Shown piece by piece: positions 1 through 10,261 of a stretch of DNA of 64,000 nt. The number at the start of each line of letters is the position of its first letter. Within the stretch, counting starts at the first letter, position 1. The notes below the pieces were generated by a model. It did no database searches, was not told the DNA's origin, and worked only from the letters and a program-made list of their open reading frames with translations. Both the position numbers and the translations under genes were made by a program. The stretch is from Tetrastigma voinierianum (taxonomy: Eukaryota; Streptophyta; Magnoliopsida; Vitales; Vitaceae), in NCBI GenBank assembly GCA_016808115.1, contig JAEQBH010000193.1, positions 5,084,001 to 5,148,000 on the forward strand, written 5' to 3'.

Positions 1-677
1 GGTGTAAATGATTTGTATATTGAAAGTATGCGTGAAACGTGAATAGCATGAGCATATGTTGATATATTAGGCATGGTTTAATGTTAAATGCATGCCGAAA
101 GTTAAATTGAATATCGGAATAGAATTGTATATGTGAACCACTAAGCATGAAAATGTTTACGTGGTAGTTTTATCTTATGCGCAGTATCGAGTAAGCAAAG
201 AAAAAGTGAACATGATCGCGCAGTCAAGCAGAGTCATAATGAGTACGCGTATGGGCATATACTCGTCATTTGCATATTTGGTCTTTGAACAAGTGGTATT
301 TTGTAAACAAAAGGGTTAAACCCTGAAACTTAATTTTTGTATATCATTTTGAAAGGGCATAGAATGCCTTTCTTTGTAAATGTATTTTGTTAATGTTTAT
401 GGGCCTACCGAATTGCTTTGAATTTGTAAATGATTATGGGCTTGCCCAAAATTGAAACCGCTTCCGCAACTAAACAAATTAATAAAATGTTTTGATAAGT
501 TAAATGAAACGTTTGAGTAAAACCGTTGATCCACGCCATTAGCATTTGGGTTAGGATTTAAGGTCGCATACTTTTGAAAAAAGAAAAAAGAAAACGTACA
601 AATGAAAATGAAAAGAATTAAACGGGCGCCCCGGTCTCTGCCTCGATCTATTCGGTCGTGATCGCTCGGTCGCTACA
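1..677 (+). repeat. 3' part of a Del/Tekay-like gypsy LTR
   Basis: This AT-rich block is the reverse complement of part of 19802 to about 20560: both hold the same run around 'ccactaagcatgaaaatg', 'aatgtttatgggc' and 'aaaagaattaaacg'. The shared part ends here in 'gctaca' at 677, a CA terminus, and Athila gag sequence starts at once after it. The copy therefore looks like the right-hand end of a plus-strand LTR that begins before the window. No primer-binding site follows, so it is a solo or truncated LTR. The family is inferred from its partner copy, whose other end begins TGCAACGCCCC. Confidence 0.6.
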
Positions 678-1250
678 AATGCTATGGGCCAATACAAGCC
701 ACCACCCAATGCCCCATAAATACATACAACCCTAATTGGAGGAACTACCCTAATCTCTCTTGGAAGCCAAACCCGCCAGCTTATGTCCCCCCTGGTACAC
801 GACAATAGAGTGGTTCCCCATCTTAGCCACAACCACCACCATCTTCATCCCCAGTTGAACAAGCTATCATGAATTTGAGCAAAGTGGTAGGCAACTTTGT
901 GGAGGAACAAAAGGCAGTGAATGCCTAAGCTAATCAGAGAATCGACACAGTGGAAAGCACACTCAACAAAAAAATAGATAACCTATAGTCTGAGATCTCC
1001 CAGAAATATGACAACCCGCAGTATTCAATCTCAAGGCTAACCAACCAGCAGCAGGTGCAGGAAAAAAGGAAATTTCTATCTTAGACACAACCCAATCCTA
1101 GGGAAGTACATGAAGTGAGCTCTTCTAGTGAACCAAATCCTAGGATGGATGAAGTTAAAGCGATTATCATATTGAGAAGTGGTAAAGAGCTTAAACAACT
1201 AGTACCCAAACCAATAGAAGAAGGCAAGGAGGCTAAAGAGGCTGAACCAG
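678..1250 (+). pseudogene. Athila gag C-terminal part (outer element)
   Basis: The frame reads a proline-rich linker and then a coiled segment (SPVEQAIMNLSKVVGNFVEE and on) that is closely matched by the inner Athila copy at 8892-9236. In established Athila elements this lies between the gag core and the protease. The frame has stops at 926-928, 986-988, 1082-1084 and 1265-1267, all TAA or TAG in the same frame. The first aligns with a CAA glutamine in the inner copy, which fits C-to-T decay of CAR codons. The N-terminal gag core, leader and 5' LTR are absent; the Del-like LTR end at 677 replaces them. Confidence 0.75.
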
Positions 1251-2021
1251 ATGAGGTGGTGTCCTAAGAAAAATGTAGTGAAAAATAGCACACCCCCACC
1301 TTTTCAACAAGCACTAAAAGCTAAGAAAAAGGCCATCAACCAGGCTGAAATATTAGAAGTGCTAAGGCAAGTGAAAGTCAACATCCCCTTGCTTGACATG
1401 ATTAAACGAGTCCTCACGTATGCCAAATTCTTGAAGGACTCGTGCACAGTGAAGAGAGGGTTGAATGTTGACAAAAAGGCCTTCCTGACTGAACAAGTTA
1501 GCGCCATCATTCAGTGCAGGACTCTAGTAAAATACAAAGATTCGGGTTGCCCTACTATCTCGGTGAACATTGGAGGCACTTGTGTAAAAAAGGCACTGCT
1601 AGATTTGGGAGCCAGTGTCAACCTGCTGCCTTATTCAGTGTATAAGCAACTAGGTTTAGGTGAGCTAAAGCCAACTTCCATCACATTGTCCCTTGCAGAT
1701 AGATCTATAAAAATACCAAAGGGCACTGTGGAAGATGTTTTGATACAAGTGGAAAAATTCTACTATCCTGTAGACTTTGTGGTGCTTGATATAGAACCAG
1801 TTGCAGTGGGGGCTAACTATGTGCCCATCATCCTGGGGGGACCATTCTTGGCTTTTTCTAATGCGATTATCAATTTTCGAAATGGAGTTATGCAACTCAC
1901 ATTTGGGAACATGACTTTGGAACTCAATATCTTCCACTTGAGTAAAAATCATATGCAACCAGTGGAAGAGGGTCCAGAGGAAATTTGCATAATTGATACA
2001 ATCCTGGAGGAACTAGGATGA
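1251..2021 (+). CDS. Athila-type aspartic protease ORF (outer element)
   Basis: This is an open frame of 256 codons, the longest uninterrupted Athila reading frame in the window. Residues about 40-110 are the linker before the protease (LDMIKRVLTYAKFLKD), the retropepsin active-site motif reads DLGAS at residues 118-122 (1602-1616), and the conserved end PIILGGPFLAF follows, then a FGNMTLELNIF tail. Athila elements typically show DLGAS where retroviruses have DTGAS, so the Leu is not a lesion. The gag frame enters through a frameshift near 1260, so the first ATG is only the first Met of an open segment of a Gag-Pol frame. It lies in an otherwise dead element and is unlikely to be used. Confidence 0.8.
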   Translation: MRWCPKKNVVKNSTPPPFQQALKAKKKAINQAEILEVLRQVKVNIPLLDMIKRVLTYAKFLKDSCTVKRGLNVDKKAFLTEQVSAIIQCRTLVKYKDSGCPTISVNIGGTCVKKALLDLGASVNLLPYSVYKQLGLGELKPTSITLSLADRSIKIPKGTVEDVLIQVEKFYYPVDFVVLDIEPVAVGANYVPIILGGPFLAFSNAIINFRNGVMQLTFGNMTLELNIFHLSKNHMQPVEEGPEEICIIDTILEELG

Positions 2022-2099
2022 TCGAAGAATAAAGGCATGATGCTTCACTGAGGAACCGTCTGACTGTCCTGAAGAGCAGCAAGAAACCCAAGGCATGAA

Positions 2100-2834
2100 T
2101 ATTGTACAGAGGCATTGGAGAAAATAAGAAGAAATTCTACCCCATCGATCATTAGGGAAAGAAGCCACGAACCTCAAAACTAGATCTCAAACCCTACCAT
2201 TGGAATTAAAGTATGCACACTGAAGAACATGAATGCTTGCCTTGTTGTAATCTCCTCCCCGCTTGCAAGAACTAACAGAAACAAACATTGACATCCCAGG
2301 AGAATAAGCAGGCTATTGGTGGAAAATCATTGATCTAAAGGGTATTAGCCTAGCAAGAAAATCTACATCACATCTACTTGGAGGAGGAGGCAAAACCAAA
2401 GAAGGCACCCACAGACCTAACTCTCATAGCGCGTGAAGGGTACGTGAAGAGTCCCTAAGCCGCTACAAGCCGGCATTATATACCCTATATCCGACAAAGA
2501 CTTAGCGTAGTCCAACCTGTGTTTCACTTAAGAAATCGTGGGTAACCACTGTGACTAATGAAAAGGGAGGAAAATAACAATCTACTTTACTATAGGTTGG
2601 AGGGTATGTATTGATTATAGAAGACGAATGAGGTAACAAGGAAGGATCACTCCTCTACCCTTCACATGGACCACCTTCTCTTCGAAAGGATTTCGCCACC
2701 CTTCTATTGCTTCCTCGGATGGCTATTCAAAGCATGCCAAATTGAGATTGTCAGCAGGCGACTAGGAGAAGACCACCTTCACCTGCCCATTTGGCACATA
2801 TGCTTATAGGAGGATGCCCTTTGGCCTATGTAAT
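2100..2834 (+). pseudogene. Athila reverse transcriptase, N-terminal part, truncated
   Basis: Broken frames give the protease-RT linker, a fragment like W-RVCIDYRR near 2595-2630, and then TTFTCPFGTYAYRRMPFGLCN ending at 2831. These are RT fingers and palm motifs that come just before the YVDD active site in Ty3/gypsy elements. The coding match stops exactly where a minus-strand LTR terminus (TGATTC at 2835) begins, so the RT was cut by an insertion. The YVDD part, RNase H and the start of the integrase region are missing from this element. Several frameshifts and stops are present. Confidence 0.75.
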
Positions 2835-4498
2835 TGATTCGTGCCATGGTAGGGTGAGCGGAATCAACAAAATTTGTATTCCTGTTTCCTCCATCGGCCG
2901 TAGTCAAGCTAATGCAAAGATAGTGTCTGTGGTCTAACACGGGATGGGTTTTCATCCTAACTTAATGATTTTGCATTAGTGTTTGAAAATTGGTGAGGCT
3001 TTAGTTTGGATTTTCGGACTTGGTTAAAAACAAAAGGGGAGGTTGTTTGTTCACTCGACTAACCCAGATTTATTAAAGTGAAGTGCTTAAATGGTAACTT
3101 GAAGGCTCGGGGTCACTAAACTTGATAACACGGGGTATTACAGTTGTCCTCGGTTATTTCTCGCATTAGGCAAAATGACATATAGTCAAAGCCAAAATCG
3201 GGATCTTTGCTTATTTATAAACTAACCCAGAACCACTCCTATTTGAGTCAAAGACAAGTATTATGCATTCAAAGTCCCATTCAGCTTTAAAAACCTAGCA
3301 CTCAACCTCCTCATTTCAATGGCTCGTGAATGGCATCTAAAGATATCAAGGTATCTAGCATTAAGTATGCACCAACCCTAAAGCATGACAAGTATTGATC
3401 AAAGGAACAACATTAAATGGCATTAAACCCTAGTTTGGAAGGTATGGAACCATAAAATGCAGTACTGCATCATTTAAAACAAGAGGAACCCGCAGTGAAC
3501 TCCCAAAACCAAGCTAGCAACCCTCATCTTTGCAAGCAGGAGGCTAGGCCAAGCATCCCTTGAGTTGTCATCCTCAAGGGGGTGTTTAAGCAAATTCAGA
3601 AAATGAAAGAAAGAAGAGAGAGAAGAGAGGAAATGAAACCCTAAAATGAAAGCTGCCGGAAACTTTATAAAAAATGAAAAGTTTCTTAGGGTTACAAAGT
3701 TATGGGGGTTTATATAGTACAACCCAAAAGAAAAATACTAAAACACCTAAAATATGAAATTACATAAGGGCTATAATGGTAATACATCAAAACGTAGTTG
3801 TTTGGGATCAAATATACAAAAATCACAAAGGGCAATTTCATATGTAGGGAATTCTCATGATAGTTAAACTGCTAGTTTCAATAAATTCGCTAGCCTAAAT
3901 GAAATTCTACAGAGATAGCGTGAATTGGAAAATTTCACACAACAAAGGAATTTCGCTTAGTTAGCTTAAAATTTCCTCGCTTATCAGTTTAAACACATGA
4001 GGATAGCTAAATTACAAATTTTGCTAGAACGCAAATTTCGCTTAGTTAGCACTCGCTAGCCTAGCTTAAAATTCAATTTCGCTAGGGGATTGCGAAATTT
4101 TCTCTATGATTGCGAATTTTCGCAGAATCCCAAATTTTCGCAATCATAGCCGAAATTTATGGATTGCTCCCGCCTCCACTTCTTGCTCATCGTGATCCTT
4201 TCCTTTTGCTATCAGATCCCATTTTCCTTCAATAATCCACTTCACATTCCTTCACACTCGACGCGTGGCAAAATAGTTCCACCTTCATGGTTCAAAGACA
4301 TAACTTGATATCGAACTCGAACTAAGGGCCGAGGCATGCAAAACCTGCAAAATTACCAAAAAACAAACCTCGAAATGGACTCACAAAATTATGGGACCTA
4401 CACACATCAATTGGCTGGATTGATATGATTAGTGTACAAAAAGCACTCAAAACCTATTTTGAATAGGGCTCAAAATAGCACTTTTTGGGCACTAATCA
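2835..4498 (-). repeat. Athila LTR (3' LTR of a truncated minus-strand element)
   Basis: Read on the minus strand it starts TGATTAGTGCCC at 4498 and ends with the CACGAATCA-type terminus at 2835, the same ends as the inner element's LTRs at 6041 and 7498. It is about 1664 bp. It carries many short palindromic aaatttcgct-type motifs (3840-4160). On the minus strand the sequence before it contains GGTTGGGGGGTG, a purine-rich tract as expected for the polypurine tract in front of a 3' LTR. Confidence 0.85.
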
Positions 4499-5110
4499 CA
4501 CCCCCCAACCGACACGTTGCTAGTCCCTTAGCAATGCTAAAACATAATGGGATGCATGCAGTGCTTTCTCAAAAAGTATATGGTTCAAAAAGTGTATGTA
4601 CAGATAGGCATTACCTTTAAAATGAACAATTTACACCCTGTTAGAAAACCGGAGGAACAAAACCATACAAGAATAAGCTTTAGGTTAACATCGGATCCAA
4701 GGAACTCAACCTGAATTTCCACCAAAATCTAATGGTTCCTATGTAACCAGACTGAGCCAATAAATTGCAAAATTATTCCTTCCCCCCAACCTAGCTACTG
4801 GCATGGCCTTAAGCTGCTGAACAACCTAGATAGGAATAGCTACACTCTTCTTTCTTTATTTGACTACATTATAGGGTGCAATGCTTAAAACTCGACTTCA
4901 CTAAAGTCCGCGTAACGGGGTCCACCGATGACCCCAACCAATGAAGGCTTAGGCATCGTCAAAAGGATCAATCGACCACAAACTCGCAGGTTTCACCCCT
5001 GGACTAATGACTTCGAGAATCAAGCACCTACAACACGCCTAAACTTCTACCCTTATCTGCCACCCGTAACAACAATTAAGTCGATGACTCCAACAATTAA
5101 CCGACCGAAG
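4499..5110 (-). mobile_element. Athila 3' UTR fragment attached to the minus-strand LTR
   Basis: The minus strand matches the 3' UTR segments of the inner (13380-13911) and outer (17560-18130) elements: the 'ggactagcaacg' piece before the LTR, a 'gtgaagtcgag' piece, and the 'gggagtcaccgac' type piece near 5080-5100. The similarity ends near 5105-5115, where plus-strand integrase coding begins. The minus-strand element therefore keeps only its 3' LTR and some 600 bp upstream of it. The exact junction cannot be fixed by eye. Confidence 0.65.
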
Positions 5111-6040
5111 GCACAAGATAAGAAGTTTTTCTTGCAAAAATTCACCTATTATTGGGAAGAACCCTTCTTGTACAACACTGTGTTGATCGATAATAAGAAT
5201 AAGAAAATCAAGGTAATTGTATAGATACTTAGCCACCGCCATGAGAATGCATGTGAGGCCATTAGCTTCCTTAAAATCGACAAGAAGGTACTACAAATTT
5301 CGATTTATTGGCCTTCCCTTTTCAAGGATGCCCATACCATGTGCATAGAATGCGACAAATGCCAAAGATTGGGGAAAATATCTCGTAGTCACATGATGCC
5401 TTTGAACCCGATTTTGGTAGTTGATCTATTCGGATGTCGGGTATCGATTTCACGGACCATTCCTTTCTCCCTCCTTTGATACATCTACATTTTGGTGGGA
5501 GTTGACTGGTGTGTCAAAATGGGTTGAAGCAAAGGTTCTCAGAGCGCCAGACTCACGTGGTGGTGTTGAAATTGAAGGAGAACATCTTTCTAGATTTAGT
5601 CCCGAAGCCATAATCGACGGAGGGTCGTGATGGCGCAACAAGCCTACAGAACCTCCTAACTAAATATGGTGTCAAGCATAAAGTGGCTACCCCATACCAT
5701 CCTCAGACCAGTGGTCAAGTTGAGCTAGCTAACAGGGAAATCAAGACAATACTGATGAAAGTGGTGAATCTAATCGAAAAGACTGGTCTCTAAAACTGTT
5801 GGATTCCTTATGGGAATACAGAACAACATACAAAACCATCCTTGACATGTCCCCTTATCGCTTAGTTTATGGCAAGGCATGTCACCTACCTGTGGAAATT
5901 GATTATAAGGCATGGTGGGCAGTGAAGAAGCTGAACCTGGAAGGCTTCTTGATATCAATGAGCTGGAAGAGCTGAGGAATGATGCCTACTTCAACACAAG
6001 AATTGCAAAAGATAAGTTAAAGAAGTGGCATGATCAGCTA
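5111..6040 (+). pseudogene. Athila integrase, N-terminal and core part (outer element)
   Basis: Fragments in shifting frames read the pre-integrase stretch (KKFFLQKFTYYWEEPFLYN), the zinc-binding CIECDKCQR near 5345-5370, a GIDFT core near 5440, VGVDW and KWVEAK near 5500-5535, then HPQTSGQVELANREIKT-like and NELEELRNDAYFNTRIAKD with WHDQ before 6040. This is the normal Athila integrase order. Frameshifts and stops occur at several places. The reading frame is interrupted at 6040 by the inner retrotransposon and resumes in frame at 15414. It belongs to the same old element as 678-2834. Confidence 0.8.
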
Positions 6041-7498
6041 ATGATTAGTGCCCAAAAAGTGCTATTTTGAGCCCTATTTAAGATAGGTGTTGAGTGCTTT
6101 TTGCGCACTAATCATATCAATTAAACCAATTGATGTGTGCAGGTCCACTTAGTACCATTGATTCCATTTTATTTTGTTTTTGGTAGCTCATAAGTTTTAA
6201 AAGTGCCTCACTAATTAGGTTCAAGTTTGATGTCGAGATGTGTGCGGAATGCTGGGGATTTACAATTTTTTTCATCATTCAAAAATGAAGAATTGTGAAT
6301 TGGATTTGAAGAAAGGAGGATGCAGTAGCCAAATAGGGAAGCAGAGAAAAACAACAGGATTTTCGCCATGATTGCTGTGGCTACCGATCATAAAATTCTC
6401 AAGAACATAGAGAAAATTTCGCAATCCTAGCGAACAGTGAAAATTTCGCTAGGTTGTTAAATTTCGCTAGCATAGCTTAAATTCAACAGACTAGCGAAAT
6501 TTGCTCCATAGCGAAAATGGCTGCCCTGTGTTTTTGGTATTTTTGATTCCAAACGACCACGTTTTGATATTTTACCATTTTGTCCCTTATGTAATTTCAT
6601 ATTTTAGGCATTTTTGTATTTTCACACATTTGGGGTTGACTATATAAGCCCCTATAACTTTGTAACCCTAAGTAACTTTTCATTTTTTTATACATTTCCC
6701 CGCAAATTTTTCATTTTAGGTTTACTTTGCCCTCTTCTCTCTCTTTCTTTCTTCCATTTTCCTATTGCCAAACAATCCCTTGAGATGACAATCAAGGATG
6801 CTTGGCTAAGCCTCATAGCTTGAAGGGAGGGCTGCTAGCTCGCTTGGCCAAGCCAAGTGTGTCATTCTCATGCTTCAATGTTACAGCCAACATTTATGAT
6901 TCCCAACTTTCCAAACTAGGTTTAATGTCATTTAATGTTCTTTCTTTGGTCAATATTTCATACTTTAGGTTCAAAGGCATCTTTAATGGTAAGATGCAAT
7001 CATATCCTTGCATGTCATTTACGAGCCATTAAAAGAGGCAGTTAAATGCTAGGTTTAACTGAATGGGACTTCTCAATGCTTAGTATTTGGTTTGACTCAA
7101 TAGGAGTGGTTCTAGGTTAGGTTTTATAGCTAAACAAAGATCCGGTTTTGCTCGACTATATGTCATTTTCACGCGGTGAAATAACCCGAGGACATTTTAA
7201 TAAATTTCCATATTATCAAGCTTAGTGACCCAAGCCTTCAATGTTACCATTTCACATTTCACATTAAGCCACATGCGGTCAAGGAACAAACAACCTCCCC
7301 TGTTTTTAAACAAATCCTAAAATCCAAACAAAAAGTCTCACCATTTTCCATCACTGATGCGAATCATTCGTGGGATGAAAACCCATCCCCGTGTTCGACC
7401 CTAGACCACTATACTGTAGTAGCTTGACTACGGCAGTAGGAGGAACATAGGAAACAAAATATTGTTGATTCCGAATCACCCTACCGTGGCACGAATCA
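6041..7498 (+). repeat. 5' LTR of the inner Athila element
   Basis: It starts TGATTAGTGCCC and ends CACGAATCA, giving TG...CA ends and 1458 bp. It shares order and wording with 13912-15413 and, reversed, with 2835-4498. The stretch 6400-6520 holds several gcgaaattt/aaatttcgc motifs. 'ctatataagcc' at about 6639-6649 is a plausible TATA box for plus-strand transcription. Confidence 0.88.
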
Positions 7499-7500
7499 AA

Positions 7501-7518
7501 TGGTGTCGTTGCCGGGGA
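7501..7518 (+). other. Primer-binding site, tRNA-Asp type
   Basis: The sequence tggtgtcgttgccgggga lies 2 bp after the LTR end. Athila elements typically carry TGGCGCCGTTGCCGGGGA, complementary to the 3' end of tRNA-Asp. The two differences are both C to T, as expected from decay of methylated cytosines. Confidence 0.85.
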
Positions 7519-7833
7519 TGGTGCCAAACTACGTATGATGAGTTGATGTGTACTTGTAATCCACATTACAAGTGTCGTGACCTTTCAGTCCTTTTGATCA
7601 AATGTGCGTGAACCGCAAGTTTTCTCTTCACTTCGCGCCATCGCGCTTTTATTTTACGCCGCTTGTTCTAGCTAACACCTACCTTTCTTGTCAAGCTTTG
7701 TTTGTGTTCTTGTTTTGTTTCATTTTGTGTACTGTGTTTATGCAAAGATCGGGACAAAGGGGGATATCGTGGATTGCAAAGAGTGAGTGCACCAAATGAA
7801 AGCAAGGTCAGGAAATCAGCGCACAAGTGATAG

Positions 7834-8787
7834 ATGGATCCTCCTCTACTCCGAGGAACAGAGTCAACGCACCCCCCCAATAATCCATCAACATACAGGT
7901 CGATGAGGGATCACATACACCCTCCTAGAGTTAGTGCTCCTTCCTGCATCATACCTCCTGCTGAGGATGTAGCAGTGAGACCCTACCTAGTGCCCCTGCT
8001 TCCCACATTTCATGGTATGGAAAATGAAAATCCATATTCACATATACGGGATTTTGAGGAAGTATGCATAACTTTTAAGGAGGGTATAATCGACATGGAT
8101 TTGCTCAAGCTGAAAGCATTCCCCCTGACACTGAAAGATAAGGCCAAAATATGGCTCAATTCATTAAGGCCAAGGACAATTAGAAATTGGGCCGATCTTC
8201 AAGCTGAATTTTTGAAGAAATTCTTCAGTGCAACAAAGACCAACAGCTTGAAAAGACAGATCTACACTTACTCGGCCTACGACAATGAGAAATTCTATTA
8301 GTGTTGGGAGAGGTTCATAGAGACCATCAATGCATGTCCACACCATGGTTTTGATACATGGATGTTGGTGAATCATTTCTACAATGGTATGTCACCTGCC
8401 ATGAAGCAACTGTTAGAAACCATGTGTGGAGGTGACTTTCTGAGCAAGCATCCAGATGAAGCTATGGATTTCTTAAATTATGTCACGAACTTCCAAGGGT
8501 CAGGGTGGATGAACCAAACCCGAGAGATGGAGAAAATGAGGCCCTCAGCCCACCAAAGGGGAGGAATTTTTACACTTTCGGAGGACATGGAAATGAAAGC
8601 AAAAATCTCAACCCTAGCTAGGAAGGTGGAGGAGCTAGAAGGAAAGAGGCTCCATGAGGCGCGTGCAAAGGATCGAAAAATGATCGCACAAAGCAACCAT
8701 GCACCAATTATCAGCCCACTGGCCCATCCAGAGAAAACTATCCGGGTCGCCCCATCTCAGGAAGGATTTGATGTCGTAACATGCTAA
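7834..8787 (+). pseudogene. Athila gag core (inner element), one nonsense codon
   Basis: Two open segments, 7834-8301 and 8362-8787, lie in the same frame and are separated by a TAG at 8299-8301. The first holds the N-terminal leader and the retrotransposon gag core (FHGMENENPYSHIRDFEEVC, then KDKAKIWLNSLRPRTI and LQAEFLKKFF). The second has the next conserved block (HHGFDTW, FYNGMSPAMKQLLET). Gag forms the cytoplasmic particle that packages element RNA. The start ATG at 7834 follows about 315 bp of leader after the primer site, normal for Athila. The frame is lost after 8787. Confidence 0.88.
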
Positions 8788-8891
8788 TTCCGTACAATAC
8801 ATAAGCCACAACCGAATGCCCATACGGTAACACATACAATTCCAATTGAAGAATCACCCTTAACCTCTCTTGGAAACCTAATCCCGCCTAC

Positions 8892-9236
8892 GTGTTCTCG
8901 GTGCCAAACAACGCTTGTTCTCATCTCAACTCACAACACTTATCCTCTTCTCCAGTTGAACAAGCCATCTTGAACTTGAGCAAGGTGGTCGGCAATTTTG
9001 TGGAGGAGCAAAAGGGGATAAATGAACAATTGGCACAAATAATTGATACTGCAGAAAGTACACTAAATAAAAGAATAGATGGGCTTGAGAGCAATCTTAA
9101 TCAGAAAATTGACAACCTGCAGTATTCAATCACAAAGATCAACAATTTGCCGGAGATACAGAGAGAGGGAGGTTCCCTTCCCCAAACATTACAATCCAAA
9201 AAGGAGTCCATGATAGGTTCATCCAAGAATCTGTGA
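8892..9236 (+). pseudogene. Athila gag C-terminal coiled segment (inner element)
   Basis: A 114-codon open segment in a different frame from 7834-8787. It reads SSPVEQAILNLSKVVGNFVEE followed by heptad-like repeats (IIDTAESTLNKRIDGLESNL), the same coiled segment as 840-1000 in the outer element. The frameshift that separates it from the gag core lies between 8787 and 8892. There is no CCHC zinc knuckle, in line with many Athila gags. Confidence 0.75.
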
Positions 9237-9299
9237 GGGATGAAGTGAAAGCTATAATCACCCTGAGGAGTGGAAGAGAAATGTGAGCAACCGCCCATG

Positions 9300-9990
9300 A
9301 CTACCTAAGAAACACAAGGAAAAGGAAGTCGAGCCTCGAGAGGGTGATCATCATGAAGGAACCAAAGTGAAAAACCATGCCCCTCCATTTCCCCAAGCAC
9401 TACGAGAGAAGAAAAATCCCAAACCAAGCCGATTCGAGGTGCTAAGGCAAGTGAAAGAACATTCCACCGCTTGGACATGATTAAGCAAGTCCCAACTTAT
9501 GCAAAGTTCTCAAGGACCCGGTGGCATACCAAGAAAGGGTTAGGCATTGAAAAGAAGGCCTTCCTAACCGAGCAAGTCAGTGCCATAATCCAGAGCAAGA
9601 CCCCAGTCAAATACAAGGATCCAGGATCCCCCACAATTTCAGTCAACATTGGAGGGACTTGCATAGACAAAGCACTGCTAGATTTGTAGGCAAGCAGAAC
9701 CCACGCCATACTGTATACAGCTAGGGTTTTGGGGAGCCAAAACCTACCAACACTTTTGTCATCGGGTCGATAGATCGCTGAAGATTCCTAAGGAATAGTC
9801 GAGATGTTAGAAAGTAGACAAATTCCTACTACCCAAGAGGGACTTTCAGGAGTGCTTCGATACCGAGCCAATTGCAAGGGCCAAATCAGTGCCAATTATC
9901 TCCGAAGACTATTTGGCCACTCGCAATGCAATCATCAATCACAATGGAGTAATGCAACCACATTTGGCAACATGACGGGAGCTCAACATT
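9300..9990 (+). pseudogene. Athila protease (inner element), active site destroyed
   Basis: The segment 9471-9689 reads the linker LDMIKQVPTYAKF and then IQSKTPVKYKDPGSPTISVN and KALLDL, followed by TAG at the glycine position of the active-site motif (9681-9695 reads DL*AS where the outer element has DLGAS). The downstream part (9720-9990) matches the protease in several frames, ending at a FGNMT-like piece near 9965. The protease is dead by at least one nonsense codon and several indels. Confidence 0.8.
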
Positions 9991-10039
9991 TTTCACTGAG
10001 TCACAAGCACGCCGTTGAAGGGCGATATGAAGGAAGCCG

Positions 10040-10261
10040 ATGAAATCACTTCACCGTCACAATGCGAAGCCAAAGGTCCATAAATTGCAAGAACTGGCTA
10101 ACCAAGATGAATCGGGCTTGATTTGGGAGCTGTCAACAAATACCCCGCAGCCATCGTCACCCCAAATTCACCAAATGAGAAGAAAATCAACAAGAACGAC
10201 CATGCATGAAGGCCGCAAGACACACGGGTTAAGGAGCTCCACCTCCTTGACCCCTCCATGA
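10040..10261 (+). pseudogene. Deletion scar joining protease tail to integrase end
   Basis: This open segment of 73 codons has no RT, RNase H or integrase core motifs. In another frame its end (10228-10260) reads a KELHLLDP-type end that matches the outer element's pol terminus EEIPLLDPP-stop at 15640-15665. About 3 kb of pol expected between protease and pol end is therefore missing. The deletion lies roughly between 10060 and 10225. Confidence 0.6.
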
